Of a DNA stretch of 64,000 nucleotides, positions 1 to 7,545 are shown piece by piece. Made by a program: the position numbers and the translations under genes. The notes beneath the pieces were generated by a model that saw nothing but the letters and a program-made list of their open reading frames with translations, was not told the origin of the DNA and searched no databases. This DNA comes from Myxococcales bacterium (lineage in GTDB: Bacteria > Myxococcota_A > Polyangia > Polyangiales > Ga0077539). The DNA lies in NCBI GenBank assembly GCA_030652255.1, contig JAUSAZ010000107.1, positions 1 through 64,000 on the forward strand, in the 5' to 3' direction. Numbering within the stretch: the stretch's first letter is position 1; every line of letters starts with the position of its first letter.

Positions 1-199
1 GGCCTTGCAGGCACCGCCGAAAAGATTCCGGGAAGGATCAGGGTTTCAACCCACGGCAGCCAAGGCGCGCGAAGGTGTGCGGGTAGCCCGGAACCCGCAG
101 CCTGCAGGCGGGTCGCGCACGATCAGGTCAACGATGAGCGCGGAGCAGGGGTGCAGGGCGCGCGGCAGCGCAGGTGAGGGGGCACCGACGCCTCGTCGC
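1..199. other. Leading non-coding stretch
   Basis: No frame here reads like a protein and I see no RNA gene. It lies downstream of the minus-strand 3D-domain gene, so it may hold that gene's 3' end, but I find no hairpin followed by a T tract. Open frames crossing it are antisense extensions of neighbouring coding DNA. Confidence 0.5.
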
Positions 200-868
200 T
201 CAGGAGCGCGGGACGACCCGTGGTTCGTGGGGAAGGGGGTGGATGGCGAAGCGCCGGGCGTGCTCGCAGCGGGGCGAGTCGAGCACCACGTGCACCGAGT
301 CGGGCAGCCAGTGCATGCGCTGGAGTTCGCGGTGCGCGGCGGGCGACGGCAGGAAGAGGTCGAGGTGGTGGCCGTTGATGGCGCCGCCGCGGTCGACGGC
401 GACGAAGCAGCCGTCGTGGGTGGAGCCGTCGGGGAGCGGCATGCCGATGAGCTCGGGGAGCTCGACGGCGCTGCCGAGGGGGACGAAGCGCGGGTCGACG
501 GCGAGGGAGCGGTAGGGGACGAGCGCGTAGCCGGCGACGCCGATGCCGAAGGGGTACAGCGTGGGGTCGACCTCGACGTAGCAGGAGTGCCCCGCGCGGC
601 GCGACGACCAGTTGAAGAGGCGGCCGTCCCAGGAGCGGCCGGTGCCCTCCATCGCGAGCGCGTCGGCGAAGCGGCTGGTGCACCAGGTGAGGGTGCGGCC
701 CTGCGGGTCGAGCACGCGGGCGGCGCGGTCGTCGGACTGCGGGGTCTCGTGAGCGATCCAGTAGCGGGTGAGCTGGAAGGCGCCCGGCACGACGACCTGC
801 GCACGGGCCACAGCGGGCGCGACGGAGAGCGCGAGCGCGGCGACGGCGACGAGGAGCCGGGGGGTCAT
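200..868 (-). CDS. Exported 3D-domain protein
   Basis: The 222-residue product starts with a clear signal peptide (hydrophobic run LLVAVAALALSVAPAVARA, cleavage probably after ARA near residue 22). The C-terminal half reads as a 3D domain, the Asp-containing double-psi barrel shared with the MltA lytic transglycosylase family: a DPRFVPLGSAVELP block is followed by DG.FVAVDRGGAI and a HHLDLF block, giving the three family aspartates. Such proteins usually act on or bind peptidoglycan in the envelope; catalysis is not established. I chose the ATG at 866-868 because it opens the signal peptide; a longer GTG frame reaching 982 adds an Arg/Pro-rich leader with no sense. Confidence 0.8.
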   Translation of the reverse strand: MTPRLLVAVAALALSVAPAVARAQVVVPGAFQLTRYWIAHETPQSDDRAARVLDPQGRTLTWCTSRFADALAMEGTGRSWDGRLFNWSSRRAGHSCYVEVDPTLYPFGIGVAGYALVPYRSLAVDPRFVPLGSAVELPELIGMPLPDGSTHDGCFVAVDRGGAINGHHLDLFLPSPAAHRELQRMHWLPDSVHVVLDSPRCEHARRFAIHPLPHEPRVVPRS

Positions 869-1157
869 CGCGGCGCAGTGTATTCGATGTGGGCCGTGGG
901 AGGAGGCTCCGGGGAGCACCCGACCACGTCGCCGGTCACGGGCCTCGCCCGGAGGGGAGCATCCACCCACGCCATCAGTCACCGTCGCGCCGGGGTCTGC
1001 GCCCGCCCTGCCCCGATCGGTCAGCCTCCGAGCCCGTGCTCCTTTGAAGAGGGGTGGTGATAGAGCACGATCGACATCGTTGCGCTCCGTGATCGGTGGG
1101 CGAGGATGTTCACCCGCGCGATGGTGCAGGCCAGCACGGGCGCGCGACCGCCACCCT
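869..1157. other. Gap with a possible GST remnant
   Basis: No intact gene. On the minus strand, 1021-1077 encodes an 18-residue peptide from ATG to stop beginning MSIVLYHHPSS, which resembles the first beta strand of many glutathione S-transferases (family knowledge from memory). Nothing downstream continues that fold, so at most it is a decayed scrap. It follows the PhnB-like gene on the same strand. Confidence 0.3.
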
Positions 1158-1655
1158 TCAGCCGCCCGCGACGGCCTTCTCGATGGCCGCGACGTCGATC
1201 TTCTTCATCTCCATCATCGCCTTGAACGCGCGCCCCGCGGCGGCGCCGCCGCCGGACATCGCCCTGGTCAGCGCGACGGGCGTGATCTGCCAGGACACGC
1301 CCCACTTGTCCCTGCACCAGCCGCACATGCTCTCCTCGCCACCGTCGGCTACGAGGGCGTTCCAGTAGCGGTCGGTCTCGGCCTGGTCGCGCGTGCCGAC
1401 CTGGAAGGAGAACGCCTCGCTGTGCTTGAAGCGCGCTCCCCCGTTCAGGCCGATGCAGTCGATGCCGAGCACCGTGAACTCGACCACCAGCGCGTCGCCC
1501 TGCTTGCCGTCGGGGTAGTCGCCCGGCGCGCGCTGCACGCCGCGCACGCGGCTGTTCGGGAAGGTCTTCGCGTAGAAGTTCGCCGCCTCCTCGGCGGTGC
1601 CGTCGTACCAGAGACAGATCGTTGCGCCGGGGGCCGTGTCGATTGCCTGGGTCAT
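1158..1655 (-). CDS. PhnB-like VOC-family protein
   Basis: A 165-residue protein of the PhnB / 3-demethylubiquinone methyltransferase-like branch of the vicinal-oxygen-chelate fold: ICLWYDGTAEEAANFYAKTF at the N-terminus, then ALVVEFTVLG, GGARFKHSEAFSF and the DKWGVSWQITP block near residue 120. Members are cytosolic metal-binding enzymes or antibiotic-binding proteins; the substrate cannot be read here. A good Shine-Dalgarno sequence (AGGAG) lies 8 bases before the ATG. It is the last gene of a three-gene unit behind the TetR regulator and the two-domain VOC gene, 37 bases after the latter, so it is probably under TetR control. Confidence 0.85.
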   Translation of the reverse strand: MTQAIDTAPGATICLWYDGTAEEAANFYAKTFPNSRVRGVQRAPGDYPDGKQGDALVVEFTVLGIDCIGLNGGARFKHSEAFSFQVGTRDQAETDRYWNALVADGGEESMCGWCRDKWGVSWQITPVALTRAMSGGGAAAGRAFKAMMEMKKIDVAAIEKAVAGG

Positions 1656-1692
1656 CGGGAATCTCCTCTTCGTTGTCGCTTGAAAAACCGTC

Positions 1693-2487
1693 CTACGTGC
1701 CCTGCGGGCCGACGACGCCGAAGGGCGCGCCCTGCGGGTCCGTGGCCACCACGATCCAGTCGCCGCCCGGGACCTCGTGGGCCCCCATCGTCACCGCGCC
1801 GCCGTTCGCCTCGATCGCCCGCTGCGCCTCGGCCACCGAGTCGACGCCGAAGTAGAACACCCACTCGCCGTGCGGGCTCTCCGCGGGCTTCTGCATGATC
1901 GCGCCGACGCGCACGCCCGCGTGGTCGATGAAGCAGTAGTCGCCCATCGCGCCCATGCCCATCACCTCGTTGAACTCGAAGCCGAAGTGCTTCGCGTAGA
2001 ACCCCTTGGCGCGCGTCAGGTCGGCGCTGGCGAGCTCGTTCCAGCGCACGCGCTGCGACGCCTTGGGGTCGAACACCTCGCTCACCGCCTCGGGCCTCCC
2101 CGGCGGCGGGACCGGCTTCATCACGTAGAAGGGCGCGCCCATCGGGTCGGTCAGCATCGCGATCTCGCCGACGGGCAGCGTCGTCCGCATCACCGAGCGC
2201 CCGCCGTCTGCCTCGATCGCCTCGACCGACGCGCCCACGTCGGACGTGGAGAGGTAGCCGAGCCACAGCGGGCGCGCCCCGCCCTTCTGCATGTCGGGCG
2301 TGAGCTGCAGCACGCCGCCCGCGTTGCCGCCGTCGTCGCGCGCGATCATGCGGTAGTCCTGCGCGCCGGGGGCCTCGGGCCGCGGCCCGATCTTCCAGCC
2401 CACGACGGCGCCGTAGAATTTCGCGGCCGCGTCGGCGTCCGTGGTCATGAGCTCGTACCAGATGAAGCTACCGGGGGCGTTCGACAC
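1693..2487 (-). CDS. Two-domain glyoxalase/VOC protein
   Basis: The 264 residues form two tandem VOC domains. The first opens with GSFIWYELMTTDADAAAKFY, the second near residue 136 with VRWNELASADLTRAKGFY, and each ends in a DPxGAPF(Y/G)V motif. This arrangement resembles hydroxylase-like members such as the CFP-30B group (from memory); the substrate is unknown. The start is GTG, supported by AAGGAG 7 bases upstream, and the frame begins inside the last 20 bases of the tetR-type gene, which indicates co-transcription and probable translational coupling. Confidence 0.88.
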   Translation of the reverse strand: MSNAPGSFIWYELMTTDADAAAKFYGAVVGWKIGPRPEAPGAQDYRMIARDDGGNAGGVLQLTPDMQKGGARPLWLGYLSTSDVGASVEAIEADGGRSVMRTTLPVGEIAMLTDPMGAPFYVMKPVPPPGRPEAVSEVFDPKASQRVRWNELASADLTRAKGFYAKHFGFEFNEVMGMGAMGDYCFIDHAGVRVGAIMQKPAESPHGEWVFYFGVDSVAEAQRAIEANGGAVTMGAHEVPGGDWIVVATDPQGAPFGVVGPQGT

Positions 2488-3133
2488 GATTCGTCTCCTT
2501 GTCCGTTGGTTGTTGAAAGAGGAACGAGAGATATCGTTTGAGGTGCGAGAGCGCGTCGAGCAGCGGCGCGTTGCTCCCGTGGGCCTTCGACAGCACGAAG
2601 CCGCCCTGGATCACCGTCTGCGTGTAGACGGCGAGGCCCGCGGCGGTGACCTCCGCGCAGGGCGGGTGCCGCTCCATCGCCGCGAGGAGGTCCCGCTCCA
2701 GGTGCGCCGCGTGCGCGCGGATCGTGTCGTCGCAGGCCGCGCGGATGGCGTCGGAGCTGGCGAAGGTCTCCTGCACCGCCGTGCCGACGAAGCAGGTGAA
2801 GTCCTCCAGCGGTCCGACGGCGATCGACGCGCGGAAGTCGAGGTAGCCGAAGACGCGGTCGAGCGGGTCTTCGTGCCGGTGGTACGGCGCGCTCGCGAAG
2901 AGCGGCGACGTCACCGCGTCCCAGTGCCGCGCGGCCGCGACCCCCAGCGCCTCCTTCGAGGCGAAGTGGTGGAAGAACGCCCCCTTCGTCACGCCCGCCG
3001 CCTTGCAGAGCTGGTCGACGCTCGTCGCGGCCCAGCCCTGCCGGCGCACCAGCGAGAGCGCGGCCCCGAGCAGCGCCCCTCGGGCGTCGCCGCGGGGGGG
3101 ATGGGCGGTCGGACTCGTCACGCGCGGAGGCAT
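2468..3133 (-). CDS. TetR-family transcriptional regulator
   Basis: A 221-residue TetR/AcrR-type repressor. The N-terminal helix-turn-helix spans roughly residues 18-65, including ATSVDQLCKAAGVTKGAFFHHF and SKEAL; the rest is the ligand-binding helical domain, with a segment (CFVGTAVQETF) seen in small-electrophile sensors of this family. It heads the operon with the two VOC genes. A near-perfect palindrome ends 14 bases before the ATG, so the protein very likely represses its own operon. The inducer is unknown; the VOC partners suggest a reactive small molecule (inference). Confidence 0.92.
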   Translation of the reverse strand: MPPRVTSPTAHPPRGDARGALLGAALSLVRRQGWAATSVDQLCKAAGVTKGAFFHHFASKEALGVAAARHWDAVTSPLFASAPYHRHEDPLDRVFGYLDFRASIAVGPLEDFTCFVGTAVQETFASSDAIRAACDDTIRAHAAHLERDLLAAMERHPPCAEVTAAGLAVYTQTVIQGGFVLSKAHGSNAPLLDALSHLKRYLSFLFQQPTDKETNRVERPR

Positions 3134-3146
3134 CTGGGGCGCACTA

Positions 3147-3166
3147 CATACCGATCGGTCGGTATG
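3147..3166. promoter_or_regulatory. Predicted TetR operator
   Basis: The sequence CATACCGATCGGTCGGTATG has two exact 8-base half-sites (CATACCGA and TCGGTATG) around a 4-base centre. It lies 13 bases upstream of the TetR start codon, the normal place for an autoregulatory operator of this family. No copy is seen elsewhere in the window. Confidence 0.85.
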
Positions 3167-3434
3167 CGCAAGTAGCTGGCGATCAGACGGGCTGGCGCCC
3201 CGTCACTCCACCGCGACGCGATCGAGCGCGAACCCGCAGTCCCCGAGGGGGACGCCCCAGCCGGGCCGCGAGCGCACCGCGCGGTTCTCGAGGAGCAGCC
3301 ACGTGGGACCGGCGCCCGGCAGCGCGCCTCCTCGGTGTCCTCGACGTCGGTCGCCGCGGCGGATCCCTCCGAACACGCGTCGCGTCGCGCCGTCGCCCAA
3401 CGCCCGCGCGACGCTACGCTGCGCTGCTCCGGGC
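3167..3434. other. Gap with a possible gene 3' remnant
   Basis: No intact gene. On the minus strand the last ~35 codons before a stop at 3203 read GPTWLLLENRAVRSR and then PGWGVPLGDCGFALDRVAV, a protein-like composition that could be the 3' end of a lost gene, because the frame upstream runs into the repeat array. The fragment is too short to name. Confidence 0.35.
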
Positions 3435-3610
3435 CGATGCAAGGCGTTCTGGGCACGATGCAGACCGTTTCGGGTCGATGCAGACCGTTCTGGGCACGAT
3501 GCAGACCGTTGCGGGTCGATGCAGACCGTTCTGGGCACGATGCAGGGTGTTCCGGCCGCGATGCAGGCCGTTGGAGCGCGATGCACTCGTCGGGAGCGCG
3601 ATGCACTCGT
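3435..3610. repeat. Nine-unit array with ~20.5-bp period
   Basis: The heptamer CGATGCA recurs nine times, at 3435, 3456, 3476, 3497, 3517, 3538, 3559, 3579 and 3599 (first copy with an extra A following). Spacings are 21, 20, 21, 20, 21, 21, 20 and 20. The central units share CGATGCAGACCGTT followed by alternating tails, giving a 41-bp higher-order unit. The period is not a multiple of three, so reading frames through it are accidental. It is close to two turns of B-DNA, so every copy would face the same side of the helix. The function is unknown. Confidence 0.85.
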
Positions 3611-3683
3611 AGTGGGGACTCCTCACTGCCGACCTCGCGCTCGGATCTCGGTCCGACGCGAGGGCAGCACGCTGAGCGGCGCC

Positions 3684-3959
3684 TCAGCCGCCCGGCCGCC
3701 CGGTCATATCGGTCGGCGACAGCGCGATGCCGCGGTACACCCGGTCGACGTCGATGCTGCCACCCAGCGATGACACCGCGATGTACTCCCCCTCGCCGGC
3801 CTCGCTCATCACCCAGCGCCCCGCCGCGTCGCGCGAGTACACCTCGATGTGCCGGTCGTGCTGCGACACCAGCACGTAGTCACGCAGCGACTCCAGCGCG
3901 CGGTAGTGCCGGAACTTCCCGACGCGATCCCAGCGCTCGGTGGAGTCCGAGAGCACGGC
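3684..3959 (-). pseudogene. Truncated Uma2-family endonuclease
   Basis: The last ~91 codons of a minus-strand frame match the C-terminal part of Uma2 (DUF820) proteins, which have a PD-(D/E)xK nuclease fold: VLSDSTERWDRVGKFRHY, then SLRDYVLVSQHDRHIEVYSR and the usual ending in a DRVYRG block. The front half, with most of the catalytic core, is missing. Upstream residues are unrelated and no start with a ribosome binding site precedes the homology. It is therefore a 5'-truncated relic, next to the repeat array and a short duplicated sequence, which suggests past rearrangement here. Confidence 0.75.
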
Positions 3960-4014
3960 GCCTGACAGCGTGGGCGGGAGCTTCCCCTCGCTCACGCTCA
4001 GGGTCCGGCTCGGG

Positions 4015-4070
4015 TCGCCGACAACGCCGCGGTCGAACCGGGGAAGCGATCGCCGACAACACCGCGATCG
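4015..4070. repeat. Pair of 21-bp direct repeats
   Basis: TCGCCGACAACGCCGCGGTCG at 4015-4035 recurs at 4050-4070 with two differences, 35 bases apart. It lies just beyond the broken 5' edge of the Uma2 relic. It could be a scar of recombination or a dispersed small repeat; no function is evident. Confidence 0.6.
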
Positions 4071-4125
4071 TACCCGAACTCCGGGGCCCCACCTGAGTCG
4101 TTGAGCCCCTCCCCCGCTGTCTGCC

Positions 4126-4767
4126 ATGATGCGCGCCGTGACCGATCCCCTCGCCGGCCGGTGCGGCTCCTGCGCGCACTTCCACTCCGAGCGATGGGAC
4201 CCCGCGCGCAACGAGACGATGGGCGAGTGCGGCCACGGCACCTGGCCGCGGGTGCGCCCCAACACGTCGTCGTGCCCCGACTACGTGGCCGAAGGCACCC
4301 TGCGCTTCGGCCTCGACCGCAACCGCATCCGCGCGGCGCGCCCGACGACGACGCGCCCCGTGACGAAGGCAGACACACCGACGCGGCGCCTGCCCGTCGA
4401 GATCGAGGTGGACATGGACGAGGCGACGTTTCGCGCGGTGCTCCGCGAGGTCTTGCGGGACGAGCTCGCGCTCGGCGACGTCCCCATCGCGGAGCGCTTC
4501 CGCGGCGGCGAGATGGTGATCAAGCCCGGCAAGGAGGGCACCGCGGAGAAGCGCGTGCCCCTCGAGGCCTTCTTCCACAAGATCGTGATGCTGCGCGACA
4601 AGCTCCGGGTGCTGGAGCAGAAGGTCAACGCGCACCCGCGGCTCACCGACGACGAGAAGGTCTCGCTCCAACAGTACGTGACGGGATGCTACGGGACGCT
4701 CACGACGTTCAACGTGTTGTTCCGTGAAGACGACGACCGGTTTCGTGGCGGCGGCGGTGAGGGGTAG
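4126..4767 (+). CDS. Cys-rich cytosolic protein, unknown function
   Basis: 213 residues, no signal peptide. The N-terminus carries four cysteines spaced like a small zinc site (C13 and C16 in CGSC, C35 in CGHG, C50 in CPDY). The rest is charged and probably helical, with a segment (VPLEAFFHKIVMLRDKLRVLEQKVNAH) that could form a coiled coil or dimerise. I do not recognise the family; a structural zinc knuckle plus helical domain suggests a regulatory or adaptor role, but this is only inference. The next gene starts inside its last 44 bases, so the two are probably co-transcribed. A second ATG three bases later is equally possible. Confidence 0.75.
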   Translation: MMRAVTDPLAGRCGSCAHFHSERWDPARNETMGECGHGTWPRVRPNTSSCPDYVAEGTLRFGLDRNRIRAARPTTTRPVTKADTPTRRLPVEIEVDMDEATFRAVLREVLRDELALGDVPIAERFRGGEMVIKPGKEGTAEKRVPLEAFFHKIVMLRDKLRVLEQKVNAHPRLTDDEKVSLQQYVTGCYGTLTTFNVLFREDDDRFRGGGGEG

Positions 4768-5317
4768 CGCCGCGCGGGCGCTGCTCGGGTCGCTGCTCGT
4801 CGCGGGCTGCGCCCACCGCGCCGTCGCGCCCTCCCCCACGGCCACCACCACGCCCGCTGCCGCCGCCGCGGTCGACCTGCGCGACGTGACCCTCGCCGTC
4901 GACGCCGTGGGCCACCGCCGCGTCGACCTCGCGGCCCTGCGCGGCCGGGCCATCCTGGTGGCGGCGCTCTCCACCAACGACCTCGGCGGCCACGCCCTCT
5001 CGCGCAACCTCGAGCGCCTCGCGACGGCCCACGGCGACGACCTCGTGGTGCTCATCCTCGCCACCGACGGCTACGACGCGCCCACCCTCCAGGTGGCCCT
5101 GGAGGTCTTCGCCGACGTGGTGGGCCTGCGCCACGCCGCCGTCGCGCCCATCCCCGCCGACGTGCGCGCGGGCTCGACCCCCATCGGCGAGGTGGGCCTC
5201 GCCCCGCTGGTGGTGCTGATCAACCGCGCGGGCCGCGTCGCGCGCCGCCTGGAGGGCTACCAGACCATGGCCGCGCTGGAGGCGCTCATCGCGCCGGCGC
5301 TGCCGCCGGGTCACTGA
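4724..5317 (+). CDS. Thioredoxin-fold lipoprotein without CXXC
   Basis: A 197-residue lipoprotein. A signal sequence ends in the lipobox LLVAGC (Cys29 from the GTG start used here). A GTG at 4757 gives a shorter 18-residue signal and is an alternative. The mature part resembles the TlpA/AhpC-like thioredoxin fold (VDLAALRGRAILVAALSTND, then VVLILATDGYD and a late PLVVLINRAGRVARRLEGY block), but the redox CXXC position is SxND. It therefore probably does not do disulfide chemistry and may be a binding or structural relative. It overlaps the preceding gene by 44 bases and converges with the membrane protein gene by 32 bases. Confidence 0.7.
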   Translation: MKTTTGFVAAAVRGSAARALLGSLLVAGCAHRAVAPSPTATTTPAAAAAVDLRDVTLAVDAVGHRRVDLAALRGRAILVAALSTNDLGGHALSRNLERLATAHGDDLVVLILATDGYDAPTLQVALEVFADVVGLRHAAVAPIPADVRAGSTPIGEVGLAPLVVLINRAGRVARRLEGYQTMAALEALIAPALPPGH

Positions 5318-7295
5318 CGCCATCGACGCACCGCTCGCGGTCGAGCGTGTAGACCGTCGTCGTGCCCTGGCGCAGCAGCGGCCGGGCCGAGGTCCGGAGG
5401 AGGCGCAGCGTCGCCCTCATGTCGGCCATGATCTCCGCGTCGTCGTAGCCCTCCACCGCGATGGGCGGATAGGCGCGGTACGCGGCGAGGTTGACGAGGA
5501 CGTGGGTGACGCCGCGACCGTGCAGCCACGCGCACATCCGGCCCGCGACGCGCGCGTCGTGCAGCTCGGCCCAGATCGGCGACCCCTGGTTGATGAAGAA
5601 GAACACGAAGTCGATGCCGCGGAGGTACCAGCTCCTGCCCTCGAAGAGCGGGAGCAGCCGCGCGCCCGGAGGCAGCCGCCGTCGCAGCGCGTCGCCCATC
5701 TGTTCGCCCGGGTCGAGGAGCGCCGCGCGTTCGGCGGAGACGTCGCCGAGCGCCACGCGGGACACCGGCCCGAGCTCCGACGAGAAGCGCGCCACCGCGA
5801 GCGCGAGCGCCACGCCAGCGAGCGCCTTCATCGCGAGCACCCCGCGATCGTCGAGGACACGATCGGCGGCGACGGCCAGCGAGAACGCGAGGAGCGGACA
5901 CAGCGGGAGGAGGTACCGGGCCTCCTGCACCGTCACGAACCAGCCCACGAAGAAGACGATGACGGCGACGCCGAGGCCGCGCAGCGCAGGCGTGGCGGGA
6001 CACAGCGCGAGCGCGACCGCCCCCACGAGATGCAACGGGCCGAGCACGGACCCGAAGCCGCCGTGATAGAGCCCCGGGGTCGCGCGGAGGGTCACGTTGA
6101 TCGGCCCGAGGAGCAGCGCCCCAAGCCCGTGACCCATCCCGATGTCGCGATGGAAGCTGAGCATCTGGCGCAGGAACAACGGGTGGAAATACCCTGCCGC
6201 CAGGGGGTTTCCGGTGCTGATGGTGTTACGCACCCACCACGGCGTGAGCATGATCAGGGCCCCGGCGGCCATCGCAGCCGCGAGGTGCACGCGGCGCTGG
6301 AAGGGCACTGCCGGGACCACCAGCCACCCCACCGCCACCGAGCCCGGGAGCAGGAGTCCAGGGTACCGGGTGGACGCGCAGGCGCCCACGAAGAAGGCGG
6401 CACGCATGGTCCCCCGGCGCGCGTCGCCCGGGGTCGAGAGCACGGCCTCGAGCGCAGCGGTCGCGAAGAGCATCAGCGTGAGGTCGCTGTAGACCACCGT
6501 CGTCTCCCACAAGAACGTCGGATCGGCGGCCACCGCGAGCAGCGCGACGGGCCACGCGCGCGGCGCATGGGAGCGCGCGAGGTCTGCGAGGAGCAGCAGC
6601 GCGAGCACGCCGTACTCGAGGACCATCAGCTTGGTCAGCGCGGGCCCGTGCAGCACCAGCGTCACCGAGGTGAGCATCTCCGACAGCAGCGGAAACGAGC
6701 TGTACACCATCGCGGAGTCGACCCCGATGCGCCCGGTGCGAAGAAACCACTCCGGGAGCGCGAGGTGGCAGATGAGCGCGTCCCACCCGTAGCGCGGGAC
6801 GAACGCGTGCAGCGCCGACGGCAGGAAGAGCGCCGCCATGCAGACGAAGAGCGCGCGGGTGCTCGACGGGAGCGGTGCGCCGCGCGCGCCCCGCAGCACC
6901 GACGGGACGCCCGCGAGGGCCGCGGCGCACACCACCCCCACGATGACCGCCGGGCGGAAGAGCCTCGCCGTCCCGAGCACCGCGAGCGTGGTCCCGAGCA
7001 GGGCGAAGCCCGCAGCGAGGCGCAGCACGGCGTACCGGAGGCGCCCCCCGGAGGGTGAACGCAACAGCGTGGCGAGCGGGGCCGACGCGCCCGCGGCCGC
7101 GAGGTTGATGAGCCCGAGGGCGGCGAGCGCGTGCGCGATCACCAGGAGCTTCCCGAGCCGAGGCGCCACGAGGGAGGGCAACGCCGGCAGGTGTCCGTAC
7201 CGTACCCCCCACGCGGCGACGATCGCGAGGGTCGCCAGCAGCAGGCCCGCGCGACGGACGGACGTGGGTGGGATCATGGCCCGGAATGATCGCAC
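5286..7295 (-). CDS. Polytopic GT-C-like membrane protein
   Basis: 669 residues with about a dozen hydrophobic segments over the first ~500 residues, then a soluble C-terminal domain. After the first segments comes YGWDALICHLALPEWFLRTG, a pattern common in bacterial GT-C-type glycosyltransferase-like proteins, where polyprenyl-linked sugars are transferred at the outer face of the inner membrane. The substrate and catalytic acidic residues cannot be fixed by eye. The C-terminal domain (DAEIMADMRATLRLLRTSARPL near residue 630) is typical of such proteins. An ATG at 7277 (MIPPTS) is an alternative start. No partner glycosylation genes are adjacent. Confidence 0.7.
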   Translation of the reverse strand: MRSFRAMIPPTSVRRAGLLLATLAIVAAWGVRYGHLPALPSLVAPRLGKLLVIAHALAALGLINLAAAGASAPLATLLRSPSGGRLRYAVLRLAAGFALLGTTLAVLGTARLFRPAVIVGVVCAAALAGVPSVLRGARGAPLPSSTRALFVCMAALFLPSALHAFVPRYGWDALICHLALPEWFLRTGRIGVDSAMVYSSFPLLSEMLTSVTLVLHGPALTKLMVLEYGVLALLLLADLARSHAPRAWPVALLAVAADPTFLWETTVVYSDLTLMLFATAALEAVLSTPGDARRGTMRAAFFVGACASTRYPGLLLPGSVAVGWLVVPAVPFQRRVHLAAAMAAGALIMLTPWWVRNTISTGNPLAAGYFHPLFLRQMLSFHRDIGMGHGLGALLLGPINVTLRATPGLYHGGFGSVLGPLHLVGAVALALCPATPALRGLGVAVIVFFVGWFVTVQEARYLLPLCPLLAFSLAVAADRVLDDRGVLAMKALAGVALALAVARFSSELGPVSRVALGDVSAERAALLDPGEQMGDALRRRLPPGARLLPLFEGRSWYLRGIDFVFFFINQGSPIWAELHDARVAGRMCAWLHGRGVTHVLVNLAAYRAYPPIAVEGYDDAEIMADMRATLRLLRTSARPLLRQGTTTVYTLDRERCVDGVSDPAAAPAR

Positions 7296-7350
7296 AGAGC
7301 CTGCGACCGATCGGTGCGCCAGGTGTCACGCCGCGCGGCCAGCGGGAGGG

Positions 7351-7396
7351 TCTGAAAAGCAGAAAGCCGACCCTGCCTTGCGGCGGGATCGGCTTT
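7351..7396 (-). terminator. Intrinsic terminator of tRNA-Gly
   Basis: Read on the minus strand, a stem AAAGCCGAT / ATCGGCTTT-like (7363-7370 pairing with 7389-7396) continues through CCC/GGG and GCC/GGC pairs with small bulges around a TTGC loop, and is followed by CTGCTTTTC. It starts about 10 bases after the tRNA 3' end. This is a strong rho-independent terminator. Confidence 0.85.
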
Positions 7397-7405
7397 CATT
7401 CTCGG

Positions 7406-7477
<72 letters not shown>

Positions 7478-7494
7478 ATCGCGAAGGGAGCGCT

Positions 7495-7523
7495 TGTTTA
7501 TCCGGACCCCCGTCGGGTGTCAA
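7495..7523 (-). promoter_or_regulatory. Sigma-70-type promoter of tRNA-Gly
   Basis: On the minus strand TTGACA (7518-7523) is followed after exactly 17 bases by TAAACA (7495-7500), and the tRNA starts 18 bases after the -10 box. This is the most consensus-like housekeeping promoter I found in the window. Confidence 0.85.
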
Positions 7524-7545
7524 GCAACTTTCTTCTGGGAATCGT

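Noticed and set aside
3118..3626. Minus-strand frames with repeated His-Arg-Ala-Pro or Met-Gln-Thr phrases
   Set aside because: They are readings of the 20.5-bp array in different frames; the period is not a multiple of three and no start or ribosome binding site fits.
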